DNA of 64,000 bases. Origin: Kalaharituber pfeilii. Its lineage: Eukaryota > Ascomycota > Pezizomycetes > Pezizales > Pezizaceae. The notes beneath the pieces were generated by a model. The model was not told where the DNA came from, did no database searches, and worked only from the letters and a program-made list of their open reading frames with translations. The DNA is taken from assembly GCA_015179045.1 (NCBI GenBank), contig WHUZ01000018.1, positions 1 to 64,000 on the forward strand, in the 5' to 3' direction. A program made the position numbers and the translations under genes. Numbering within the stretch: position 1 is the first letter of the stretch; the number at the start of each line of letters is the position of its first letter. Below, one piece after another: positions 53,117 to 63,111 of the stretch.

Positions 53117-54869
53117 GTAGAGTGCTTCACCTAGAAGCCGATCATCACCGGGAAACCGATCAAGTCCATTAACTTACATACAGAGCTGCTGTGAATGCAA
53201 ATGACACCCAAGTGGCCTCAAATTAAAGCCAGAGCATGGAAGAACATAGTAAATTATTTTTTGCACTTTCTTTTCCCAGCTTGTCGCATCTGAGGGGTGA
53301 TATATACTGGAATGTATGCAACCCTATTCTAGCGTATACTTTTGAGTCACCATATGTGAATGAGATTACCTGAGGCCTTTGCATCTCAATATATCCTCTA
53401 CGGCTTATGCTAAGTAAGTATACCAAGTTTTGTGATCATTGGACTTATCAGTACAGAGTTACTGCCATGTCAAAAAATACATTTTCGCTTACTTAGATTG
53501 GTAGCGGTATTGAGCTATTATTTGATGAGAAAGATGCACAGAGACTCTGTAAAGCTATATAATTGTAATACATGCATAGGGAAATGTTTTCTGAATAGAT
53601 TGCAGCATTGACAAATAGTCGGGGTAGTTGAGCACTACAAGATGTACATATATGTAAAATCCTAACTTCCTCACATAGTACGTAGTAGTGTATGCCAATA
53701 TGGGTCACTAGAGGTTCGGAAACATAGTCTGCTAGCTTCATGTACTATCACCGGCACTGCTACCACTCGATGGGGTACTAAAGGGCTGACTCAGAATGAG
53801 CACTACATATCGAATATATATGCATATGTATTTACCATGCATGCGCTATGTGACAGCAGTAAAAAATGTGTTGCTATCATAAAGGTGATATGAACTGCTA
53901 AGAAGAACTAGTTAGAATTGCTAGTCAAGTTTCTTTTTCACTTGGTAGAGGTTAATTCTCTGTGCGTACTATCTTTATTACTTATACTGTTGAAGTATTC
54001 ATTTCTATACTAATAAGGGTCTATACCATACGCAATTATATTACATTAAGGACAATATGAGACTTGACTACTAAACTTATTTCCACTGCCATGTATCTCA
54101 TAGATATTAGTTCTATAAGTATAATATGTATATTATTTACTGCTTATAATACACATTCGATACTTACTCACTGGTGCGGTTATAGTAGTCCTATAGGATC
54201 TAATGGAGTCATGTATATCCTACATAAGGTTACAAGCAATAGCATGACAGTGCTAAGGCATGTTTCTAAACCTCTAGCGACTCATATTAGGCATACACTG
54301 CTACGTACTATGTGAGGAAGTTAGGATTTTACATATATGTATATCTTGTAGTGCTCAACTGCCTCGACTATTTGTCAATGCTGCAATCTATTCAGAAAAC
54401 ATTTCCCTATGCATGTATTACAATTATATAGCTTTACAGAGTCTCTGTGCATCTTTCTCATCAAATAATAGCTCAATACCGCTACCAATCTAAGTAAGCG
54501 AAAATGTATTTTTTGACATGGCAGTAACTCTGTACTGATAAGTCCAATGATCACAAAACTTGGTATACTTACTTAGCATAAGCCGTAGAGGATATATTGA
54601 GATGCAAAGGCCTCAGGTAATCTCATTCACATATGGTGACTCAAAAGTATACGCTAGAATAGGGTTGCATACATTCCAGTATATATCACCCCTCAGATGC
54701 GACAAGCTGGGAAAAGAAAGTGCAAAAAATAATTTACTATGTTCTTCCATGCTCTGGCTTTAATTTGAGGCCACTTGGGTGTCATTTGCATTCACAGCAG
54801 CTCTGTATGTAAGTTAATGGACTTGATCGGTTTCCCGGTGATGATCGGTTTCTAGGTGAAGCACTCTAC
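53117..54869. mobile_element. Foldback element with 0.61-kb inverted arms
   Basis: The left arm (53117-53726) and right arm (54259-54869) are near-perfect inverted repeats starting GTAGAGTGCTTCACC. A unique centre of about 530 bp lies between. An identical 67-codon frame occurs in both arms (53223-53426 minus, 54560-54763 plus), which shows how little they have diverged. The centre has short frames but no transposase. Target duplication is unclear. Confidence 0.88.
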
Positions 54870-54984
54870 GTATTTCGCGGTCCCCGCGACCGTCGGGCCG
54901 AGGGGCGTCGATTGTAGTTGTCTGCTTGTCGCTGGCTGTCCTGTAGGTCGAGATACGGCCCCGGTCACGTGATGTTGGACGTGG

Positions 54985-55210
54985 CCCGAGGAGGTTGTAG
55001 AGGTGTGTGGCTATGTCAATTTGATAGGTATGGCAGATCTGACCCGCCGGCGTAAGATGTGGCAGAACGAGCTGAGGTAGAATGAGCTCAATTTGACAGG
55101 TAGAACAGGTACGGCCCGATGGCAAGAGATGAGCTGAATTTGACACGTATAACTAGCCCGACCCGATGATGCAAGATGAGGTGGAATGAGCTGGATTTGA
55201 CAGGCATGGC
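54985..55210. repeat. 57-bp-type tandem repeat units
   Basis: Several units with GAGCTCAATTTGACAGG-like cores and GGCAAGAGATGAG, related to 1-330 and 4726-5600. Confidence 0.65.
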
Positions 55211-55211
55211 A

Positions 55212-55420
55212 GGCCCTAGCCATTTCAGTAGCCATTTCGGTACCCATTTCAGCAGCAGTTTCAGTAGCCGTTTCGGTAGCCATTTCGGTAGCCATTTCAG
55301 CAGCCATTTCAGCAGCAGTTTCAGCAGCCATTTCGGTAGCCGTTTCAGTAGCCATTTCAGCGGCCATTTCAGTAGCCCTTTCGGCAACTATTCGGCAGCC
55401 ATTTAGGCAGCCATTTAGGC
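55212..55420. repeat. 12-bp minisatellite (AGCCATTTCGGT type)
   Basis: About 17 units of AGCCATTTCRGT. Frames are open on both strands (HFSSHFGS-type and MATEMATE-type). Not considered a gene. Confidence 0.85.
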
Positions 55421-55507
55421 ATCCATTTCGAGCCACCTTCTCCCTTCCTCGCATCTGGGCCAGGTGTGTTCTGTCATTTCCGCTCCTGTTCCATGCCGCT
55501 AATGTTC

Positions 55508-55836
55508 ACTCGTGCTTGTATGACTGGGACAGAATGACAAAGGTGGACAGAAAGGGGAAGGGAGGGATGTGGAGGAGATGGATATGACTGCTTGATTCTC
55601 TGGGGGATATTTGAGTATTCGTGCTTAATTGTTCTCTTGGGGGATTGGGCTTTCGCTTTGTGTTTCCTCCACATCACCGAAGTCATAGTATCGTTGTGTG
55701 TTTTTACAGGGGACGATTTTGTATGTAGTTGCACAGGTGCCTGTCTCCGGGCCAGAAGGACTTAGGTCCAGGGCCCTGCCATGGCGAACAGCTGCAAGTG
55801 GGGTTACGTGAAATAAAAAAAAAAAAAAAAAAAAAC
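55508..55836 (+). mobile_element. LINE-B-like 3' fragment, 329 bp
   Basis: GCCGCTAATGTTC at 55495-55507 and 55837-55849. Ends GTCTCCGGGCCAGAAGG, CCCTGCCATGGCGAACAGC, AAGTGGGGTTACGTGAAAT, poly(A). Its tail matches the micro-elements of family B better than LINE-B itself, so it is a candidate source lineage. Confidence 0.9.
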
Positions 55837-55884
55837 GCCGCTAATGTTCTGGGCTATCTGCTTTGCTGACCCTGAATCTCCAGC

Positions 55885-55938
55885 TTGACCCAGCCATAGC
55901 GAGCAGCGGTAGTAAGCGGGGTTAGGTGAACTTAGAAA
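55885..55938 (+). mobile_element. Possible family B variant tail
   Basis: GACCCAGCCATAGCGAGCAG, AAGCGGGGTTAGGTGAAC and a short A-run. Flanking duplication not identified. Confidence 0.4.
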
Positions 55939-56447
55939 AAAAAGGAGAGAAATAAAAACCCCTCCATTTCTCAGGCCTTCCACTCCAGCTTGCTTCCCAA
56001 TACACGTAGCAGGTACTGGTATACGCCATCGAAATTGTGCAATTTCGGTGCGAAAAATGAGCGGAACGGTGGCGTGAGCGGGGTCGTGGTGAAACACATT
56101 ATTGACCTCTGTTATTATTGAGTGTTGGAGGAAGGACTAAGTCAATTGATTAACGTTCGACCTACGTACAGGAGGAACTTCGAGACCTATTTATAATTGA
56201 GATCTCGAGTACAAAGAGAATGTAGATATTTCCAAATAATGAATGAAAAAGCAAGTCACGTGTGTCCAACGTGACGCTCACATGACTTTAGAAATATCTA
56301 GAAGTTTTAAGAGTAAAGAACGTAGAGACAGAAACATCCAGAATATATGATGTATGAGAACTATATACAACTCAGAAAGGCAACTGTCAATTCCTGTATT
56401 CAGATACAGAACAAATCACAAAAAGAAGAAACTTGATACATGCAATC
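55939..56447. other. Spacer without gene
   Basis: No recognisable coding region or repeat. Confidence 0.4.
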
Positions 56448-56458
56448 TTATTGGGATC

Positions 56459-56531
56459 GGCCTGGCATGGCGAGCAGTCGCAAGTGGGGTTATGTGATAA
56501 CAACAAAAAAAAAAAAAAAAAAAAAAAAGAG
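56459..56531 (+). mobile_element. Micro-retroposon family B, 73 bp
   Basis: TTATTGGGATC (56448-56458) and TTATTGGAATC (56532-56542). CTGGCATGGCGAGCAGTCGC, AAGTGGGGTTATGTGATAAC, poly(A). Confidence 0.88.
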
Positions 56532-56546
56532 TTATTGGAATCCCTC

Positions 56547-56611
56547 ACCTCGCCATAGCCCATAGGGCGGCATGCGAGTACTGATATAAATAAATAAAAT
56601 AAAAAAAAGAA
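56547..56611 (+). mobile_element. Micro-retroposon family A, 65 bp, next to a family B copy
   Basis: ATTGGAATCCCTC at 56534-56546 and 56612-56624, overlapping the duplication of the family B insert. CTCGCC..GCCC-ATA-GGGC..GCGAG and an A-rich tail. Confidence 0.93.
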
Positions 56612-56632
56612 ATTGGAATCCCTCGCACTTAA

Positions 56633-58592
56633 TCAATTCGATTCCGAACTTTCAGCCTCCGCCAGTGTTGAACGCACCTCAACGAGGGACCTATATTCCG
56701 TAGTATGCAGCATTGATCTAATCGCAGCCAACAACACAGATGGGATAGAATACAGTGAAAGTTTAAAGACCACCCAAAACGATTGTCCAACTTGCGGCGA
56801 GATATATTGGTACCGTTGCACTCGCAGCTCAGGCAGGATCTGTTCGTCATTCTGCGAATTCCAGGCCATAAAAGGCTGCATCGCTACTTGGGAACAGATT
56901 ACAAACATTCCCGCAAGTGCTACACCCTTTGCGGGTGCTAAAATATGACTCAGGTCGATTGGAGTAAGTCCATTGATATCAACAATATTTGAGGTAGACC
57001 CAATCGCATGCTCCTGTGGCCCCATCGGTAGCGTTACTGCAGTGCGGTGTGGTGTTGATTGCTTAGTGGCCGTTGACTCCTGTGGATGGACAGACGTATC
57101 GGACATATGCCGCAACATGATTTCCAGCTGTTGTCTTTCATCCGGGGAATCATAATAAAATAGAACAACGCCAAAGAAGCGATGGAGCTCGTCGCTGGCC
57201 ACAATGGAGAGAAAGCGAGCTGCGGCTACGGCTATCGAACACACAAAAACGGCTACCAGGGTGGTGGCCACTTCATTACCAATGATTGTGCCGAATAGAA
57301 ACGAGAGGAAAAACAACCAGCAACATTGAAAATTGGTTAGAATCCCCGATACGAACAAAGATATTCGACTTCTCGATGATGTTGCACTGGCTGAAGGTAA
57401 CAACAGGGCAACGATGGCTGGTGGCTTTCTGGAATAGTGAATCACTTGCAGGAACAAAAACCAAGCCTGTGTTACCCGCAATCTCCATTTTGCCCGCTGG
57501 GTTTGAGGTGGATCATGCTTTCCTCGTAGCAAGCTTGCTAGGCACGAGAACCATCTTGCTGTATATCTTTCGTCCTGGGTGCCAATAAGTCTCAGTTTGG
57601 TGTTTGAGTCTATATTCACATCGGTTGCTGACAGTGGGTTCACATAAATGACTGAGGCGGTCTTTTGAAAGTGCCGTAATTCATAGAAACTCCGAGCAAA
57701 TCCCATCAGGACGAAAGAGCCTATCAGGACCCAGTATATCGCATGAGCACTTGCAATAGGGCATAGCCAGAACAGGAGATGATAGTCGGCATTGAACGAA
57801 ACAAGAGTACAGATGAGAAAGAGAAAGAGTTGAATGTAGATTATCCCTGCTGTTAAGAGAGCCATAGCTAAACGCGACCGTTGACCCCGTGCTTCCCATT
57901 GTGACTGAATCACATCCATAATATTAGCTGCAAGCGAATAAGTGGATGAAGGAAGACGTTCTGCTGTCATAGGGGCCAATGTAGCGTTGGCAGGTTGTTC
58001 AGCAGTATCATCAGTGTTTGTAGGAGGAGTTTCTTCTGCAGAAGCGCCACATTCGCTGCTCTGTGAAACTTGGTTTTCCCGAAACATTTGATATCTGTGA
58101 GCAGGAGGCGACCCTGAACCTTCCAGATGGTCCTTTCGTTGGAATACGACCATCGCATGGTCGGTAAGTGAGAGTTGGTTGACCGGAAGTCCGAACGTAA
58201 ACCCGGCTGCGATAAATCCCAGTGGGCCATCGAGCGCTGAGAGCAACCCAATGTTGCAGGTCTTGAGAGGTCCGAAAGCCAAAAGAGCTGGGATTAAAGC
58301 CATCAATGTAGATGCTGCTCCTGCCGCCCATTTTGCAGATTCCCTGGACTCTTCAAGATAGCGATTGTACGTGCTTTCACATTTGCTAAAAAAACCCTAC
58401 TCCACCAAAATCGTATTGCAATGGTTCCGTAGTACTATCTGCAACAAACGTAGAATTTCTAGCACCTTCTGAGCTTGAGAAATTGTCTTGGAGGTTAACT
58501 TCGTATTTTGCAACTGAGGGCTCTTCGTCTGCCCCAACTGGCAGTGCAGTGGCCTTCGAAGCCCAATGCAAAACCCAGATGAGGAATAACAA
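56633..58592 (-). CDS. Multipass membrane protein, one frame break near the N-terminus
   Basis: 58592-58386 encodes a signal-like start (MLFLIWVLHWASKATALPVG) and a Ser/Glu-rich lumenal part ending YDFGGVGFF. A run of seven T at about 58388-58394 shifts the frame. One T fewer would join it to SKCESTYNRYLEESRESAKW and the 557-codon frame ending at 56633. Hydrophobic segments include LMALIPALLAFGPL, LGFIAAGFTFGLPV, LLTAGIIYIQLFLFLICTLV, YWVLIGSFVLMGFA, CCWLFFLSFLFGTII, TTLVAVFVCSIAVAAARFLS and VALAGMFVICSQVA. A transporter or receptor role cannot be assigned. No intron explains the break, so it is a sequencing error or a recent inactivating indel. Confidence 0.7.
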
Positions 58593-59090
58593 TTTTACAG
58601 TGCGAACTGTCGCACTTATAGAACCCAGTTTGTTCTCTAAGCAGGAATGAACCTAACCAGTGAGTCACATTGCGCTGTAAGTTAATAGGTTCAGAAGTAC
58701 AGAGAACATACTGTTAACCAGCGCAGAAAATGATGTTTGTGAACCATGGTTCTGCGTTACAACACTTGTGTAGCAGGATTAGTCTTCAACTACCAGTGAG
58801 CGATATGCTTCCTTGTAACTGAATGGCAATAGAGAGATTTCAAGTGGAGTATATACGTGTCGTGGTGGTAGACCGTCAAATCTCTTTTCCTGCAATGAAG
58901 AGTTTAAAAAATTGACTTTAAGGAGGACGTGTCCAGAGCAATAAATAAATCCAACATGGCCTCCTGGCTTGGCCTGACAGGACGTGATCTGCATTGGACT
59001 GAAACCGCCTGGACCGTTCCAGACCGGTATCCTCAGTGGCCTGGACTGGCCTGATCCACATGAAATGTTACGGGCGTGAGGGGCTAGGCT
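58593..59090. other. Upstream region with GGCCTG-rich repeat
   Basis: 58960-59050 is the inverse of the GGCCTGGACC-rich sequence near 8820-8910, including GACGTGATCTGCATTGGACT. No gene is seen. Confidence 0.45.
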
Positions 59091-59129
59091 CCGGTGGGCG
59101 CTGGAAGGCACTGGATCTTACGGCTAAGG

Positions 59130-59395
59130 AGATGCGTATTCGGCAGGCCGGAGTCGCTACGGAGGTGTATGTACGGCGGGCCGGAGTCGCTACGGAGGTG
59201 TATATACTGCGGGCCGGCGTGGCTACGGAGGCGTTTATGCTGCGGGCCGAAATGGCTACGGAGACGTATATGCTGCGGGCCGAAATGGCTACGGAGACGT
59301 ATATGCTGCGGGCCGAAATGGCTACGGAGGCGTATATGCTGCGGGCCGGAAAGGTTACGGAGGCGTATATACGGCGGGCCGGAAGGGCAGCTGTT
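59130..59395. repeat. 33-bp minisatellite, about 8 units
   Basis: Units like GCGGGCCGAAATGGCTACGG plus AGACGTATATGCT. Two plus-strand frames and one minus-strand frame stay open across it (11-residue repeats MLRAEMATETY on one frame). I regard it as a minisatellite, not a gene. Confidence 0.88.
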
Positions 59396-59867
59396 TTGCG
59401 TGGAGCGCGCAGCGGAGCGGAACGATTCACGGGCGTAATGAGGAAACGATAGGTTTCAGAAGTATAGAGAACTTAGAACACCGCTTGTGTCTTGATTCTT
59501 TAACTGTGCTATCGCCTGTGCTTAAATAGACTGAGCGCATCATACATGACTAGGCAAGCAAATAAAGAAACGGCAATTCAACAATGCCAATAATCATAAC
59601 AAAGAAACATGCAAAAGTAGTTACTGATGCATGTGCGCATACACCGAGTGCTTAACAAGTCAAAGACCATAAACAATGACACACACTTCCTTGGCACTTC
59701 CCTATTCGAAACAACAAAGAACTTTCTGCCAAGCCTCACGGGTGATCAGGCCGCTCTAGCAGCATTGGTCTTACGAACAGTTCAGGGTAAGTGTTCCCTT
59801 TGTCGAAACATGACATCCGCCACCCGTGTTCGAGCTATCTATCAACATCCGCTACCCGTATGTTGCT

Positions 59868-59975
59868 GTTACTAATAGATATGTTGTTTTCCTATTACTG
59901 TTACAATTGGATACGTTCATTCTGTTACTGTTACTAATGGATACGTTTCTTCCTGTTACTGTTACTAATGGATAG
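59868..59975. repeat. Short tandem repeat, about 33 bp, three units
   Basis: CTGTTACTGTTACTAATGGA with ATACGTT.. spacers, repeated three times. Probably within or beside the gypsy-2 LTR. Confidence 0.7.
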
Positions 59976-59999
59976 TTCCCTCTAACTGCTGTTTCGTCT

Positions 60000-60430
60000 G
60001 TTTATTGGTTGCTGTTCTGTTCTTTCATTTAACATACACATGATCTACACTCCGTTGCTATTATGTGTCTGAATCATGCAATAACGCCACAGTACCAACT
60101 TCACGCCACAGCGCTTAGTTGCAAGCCATGCATTCCGTTACTTCTGCACCTGCCTGATATGTTACACCTGCCTGTCTAGTCATGGTTCTGCAGTCACGTC
60201 ATGCAATGCTCATTATGTATATAATCCTGTTTGTTCTGCATCTCTTTGATCAATCAGACTTATTGGACCCAACGGTACGGACCCAACGGTACAGACCTTC
60301 TTTATTCCTTCAGAAGCTCTTTCTTGTTTTTCCTACGTGACGAAGCCCTCCTTATTCTAAGTGCGAATCCGGAATTCAGGGTCGACGTTCAGTCACCCTT
60401 ACGCAGGTAAGTCTTACCTTAGCCGTAACA
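60000..60430 (-). mobile_element. Putative gypsy-2 3' LTR (outer edge unknown)
   Basis: On the minus strand a purine tract GGGGGGTAA precedes TGTTACGGCTAAGG, the expected LTR start at 60430. ACCCAACGGTAC is repeated twice at 60268-60292. The other LTR end was not located. Confidence 0.45.
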
Positions 60431-60738
60431 TTACCCCCCGTTCTAGGGCACTCGTCCCGAGTGACAATCACCAAAATCGAGAGCTAACTGTGATTGTGAG
60501 CAATATAATCGGACCCAGAGGGTTCAAAAGGCTAATGCTCGTATCGGCGTACCGTATGCGCCAGGTCCCACACAGATTTTCGATCGTCTGTGGCCGACGG
60601 TAAGACTGGTGTGTCTCGAGCACTCATTCGTCGTCAGTGAGCCATTAAAAACCTTACGAAGATTAAAACCCTGGGGGAAAAATCTCTTCGTAAGGAAAAG
60701 GTACTCACGTCAAAAATTATCCAAGTAGCCTGGCTGTA

Positions 60739-60794
60739 CTCGCCATAGCCTATCAGGCGGCACGCGAGTAATGAAAAAAAAAAAAAAAAAAAAA
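60739..60794 (+). mobile_element. Micro-retroposon family A, 56 bp
   Basis: GCCTGGCTGTA at 60728-60738 and 60795-60805. CTCGCC..GCCT-ATC-AGGC..GCGAG, with compensatory change in the inner stem, and poly(A). Confidence 0.95.
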
Positions 60795-62528
60795 GCCTGG
60801 CTGTAGCCATCGATGCCTTATTAGGCCAAAGGGCGGCTTTCTTGGATATCGGTCGTGGAACTCTCTGACAGATTCCAACAATCTATATAAATCGGTTCCC
60901 AAGTATCATCATCTTCACCATAGCCCTGTCAATGGATTCGGTACTTTACTGCCCTGTTCATGCGTTTCGAATCGACGACATAGAAGAACTCGTCATCATC
61001 ATCGATCTCCATTTCGTAGGGTGCAAGTCGCTCTCGGAAAAGCTTCAGAAGCGAGACATGGATGACTTTGTGAAGCCGCATGCCTTGCGGCAGTGCTACC
61101 TTATATGCCATTGGTAACGTAGTCATCCTGTCGAGCCGGTTTTCAGCTGGTGAGGTGTAGATGTTTTCATCCGAGAGGTGTATAACTTTAGAATCGAATC
61201 TATATAAAGAGCGAAAGGGCTGTAACCATGGGTCGACGTAGCAGTAGAATTATAAGCGAATTCGGCCAGAGGTAGCCAAATTACCCATCGGTTCTGTCGG
61301 TCGTGGTAGTAGATGCGAAGATACTGTTTGGGAGTCTATATTGCGCATTCAGAGAGTCTGTATTTGCGCATTCAGAGATTCTGTCGGTCTGGGGGTGGTG
61401 AGCGGTACTGAGTTGGAGTCCTACGTCGAGTTTCAATGTAATTTCTTTCCAGTGGGCTGAGGCAAACTGTGGCCTGAAGACGTCATTGTTGAAGGCGTTG
61501 GCAACGTCTCGAGTTGACCAAGTGTTTTTTGCCGGTTATAGCATTGCATTTTGGTGAACCAGTCTGTAACAACTAAAACAGCATTGAAGCCCTTGGATTC
61601 AGGTAGTTCTCCAACAAAGTCCGTAGCTATATCCTCCCAAGGCTTCATACCAGTAGGCATTGGCATAAGTCTAGGTTGCCTCGGATGTCGTTCGGCTTTG
61701 GCCCTTCAGGCAGGCTGCACAATCGGCGACATAATCAGCCATACCGGTAGAAGTTTCAAGAGAGGAATTCCTGTGTTCGGTGCACACCCCAGTGCGTAGC
61801 CACGTCACTGTCGTAGCATTGTCATAACACTTCCAATCGATATTGCTCAGGCACCATACAGGGCCGTCATCGGTCCTTACCCATTCGTCACAGTTGACCC
61901 TAGGGATATCAGTCCACACGTCTTCAGTTTGTCGTGAGAGGGCGTCGGCTTTGCCATTAAGCTTTCCTGGAGTGTAGTTGATGACGTAGTCGAATTCGGA
62001 AAGTCGGCTCCAGTTGGCTTGCCGGCTGTTGAGGCATTGTTTAGTAGTGAAGTACTTTAGTGCATGGTGGTCAGTGAAGAAGGTGAACCTAATTCCCAAT
62101 AGCTCTATCCTTCATTTCTTGTACAAACAACCAAAGATTGCTAGTAGTTCTTTATCGTGGATAGGGTCAGTAATCCGGAGTGGTAATCGCATGGGTGAAG
62201 GATCATAGTTTTGGTACTAGCTCAAGACGTAGGCGAGTGCTTGGTCTGAGCAGTCGGTTTCCACAATCGTAGGCAGGGATCGATCGAACTTCGCAGTATG
62301 GGGGCACTCATGAACTTGTCTTTAAGCTCCGTAAAAGCAGCTTGCTGCTCTGCCCCCCAAGTAAAGGGTACGTTTCCGGTCAAGGTGGTCAGCGGTCGAG
62401 TTGTGGTGGAGTAAAATAAATCGGCGGTAGTAGTTGAGAATGAATCGGCGGAAGTAGAGTTGGCAAAGCCTAGGAAGGCTTGCACCTTTCTTTATCGGCT
62501 ATGGCCAGTCGCGAATGGTAGGGAGTTT

Positions 62529-62705
62529 GTGTTGAGCTTTGGGTAGAAAGAGATGATTGTTATTCCTTCGTAGAGAGAGTAGCCAAAGTAATACACCTAT
62601 ATACATAGAGCATGAGGTTGCTCTCGGGCCCTTACCACCCTTTATCACGGACCTCTCTGATATCCGACACCTCCGACACTCCGACATTACTGTAGATCTC
62701 TAACA
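62529..62705 (-). mobile_element. Internal LINE-B fragment without tail
   Basis: Reverse complement of about 20345-20520 of LINE-B (end of ORF and start of 3' UTR, MSECRRCRISERSV frame). It lacks the 3' end and poly(A). AGTTTG occurs at both edges as a possible short duplication. Confidence 0.75.
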
Positions 62706-62764
62706 GTTTGGCTGGGTCCATCTTAATCTCGAGGCCATTAATAAAATGACTCATGGTCTCGTTC

Positions 62765-62999
62765 TTTTTTTTTTTTTTTTTCTTTCATTAATCGCATGCC
62801 GCCCTATGGGCTATGGCGATATTTAAATACATAAAATAAGTGAAATATATGCGTCACTCTCATCTATTCTCCTCGTGCCCATTCCAAGATCTCCCGTATG
62901 TTTACTCCCTTATCAATCTGTCTTATACCTTCCGCCCCCCCGCATTTCCTAGCCCACGCCTTGCAGTCTTTCCGTACATGTTCCCAGTTTTCCGGGGCC
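62765..62999 (-). mobile_element. LINE-A 3' fragment, 235 bp
   Basis: CATGGTCTCGTTC at 62752-62764 and 63000-63012. Encodes the ORF2 C-terminus (PENWEHVRKDCKAWARKCGG, REILEWARGE), then the hairpin and poly(A). Almost identical to 44720-44950, so closely related to LINE-A copy 3. Confidence 0.95.
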
Positions 63000-63059
63000 C
63001 ATGGTCTCGTTCGGTTTTGCCTCCATAGATTAAAAGTCCAAGTACCATACAACTCTATC

Positions 63060-63111
63060 TTTTTTTTTTTTTTTTTTAATTCAATACTCGCTTGCCGCCC
63101 GATGGGCTAAA
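63060..63111 (-). mobile_element. Micro-retroposon family A, 52 bp
   Basis: ACAACTCTATC at 63049-63059 and 63112-63122. Own strand begins TAGCCC-ATC-GGGCGGCAAGCGAG, lacking the first bases of the outer stem, then poly(A). Confidence 0.9.

Noticed and set aside
52997..54879. TACGTATTTC on both sides of the LINE-B tail and foldback as a target duplication
   Set aside because: The left copy is probably part of the LINE-B 3' UTR (compare TGTACGTAGAGAG near 20665), so the match may be chance.
55176..55454. FSSHFGS-repeat and MATEMATE-repeat frames as proteins
   Set aside because: Both come from a 12-bp tandem repeat and are open on both strands, as expected for a 3n repeat.
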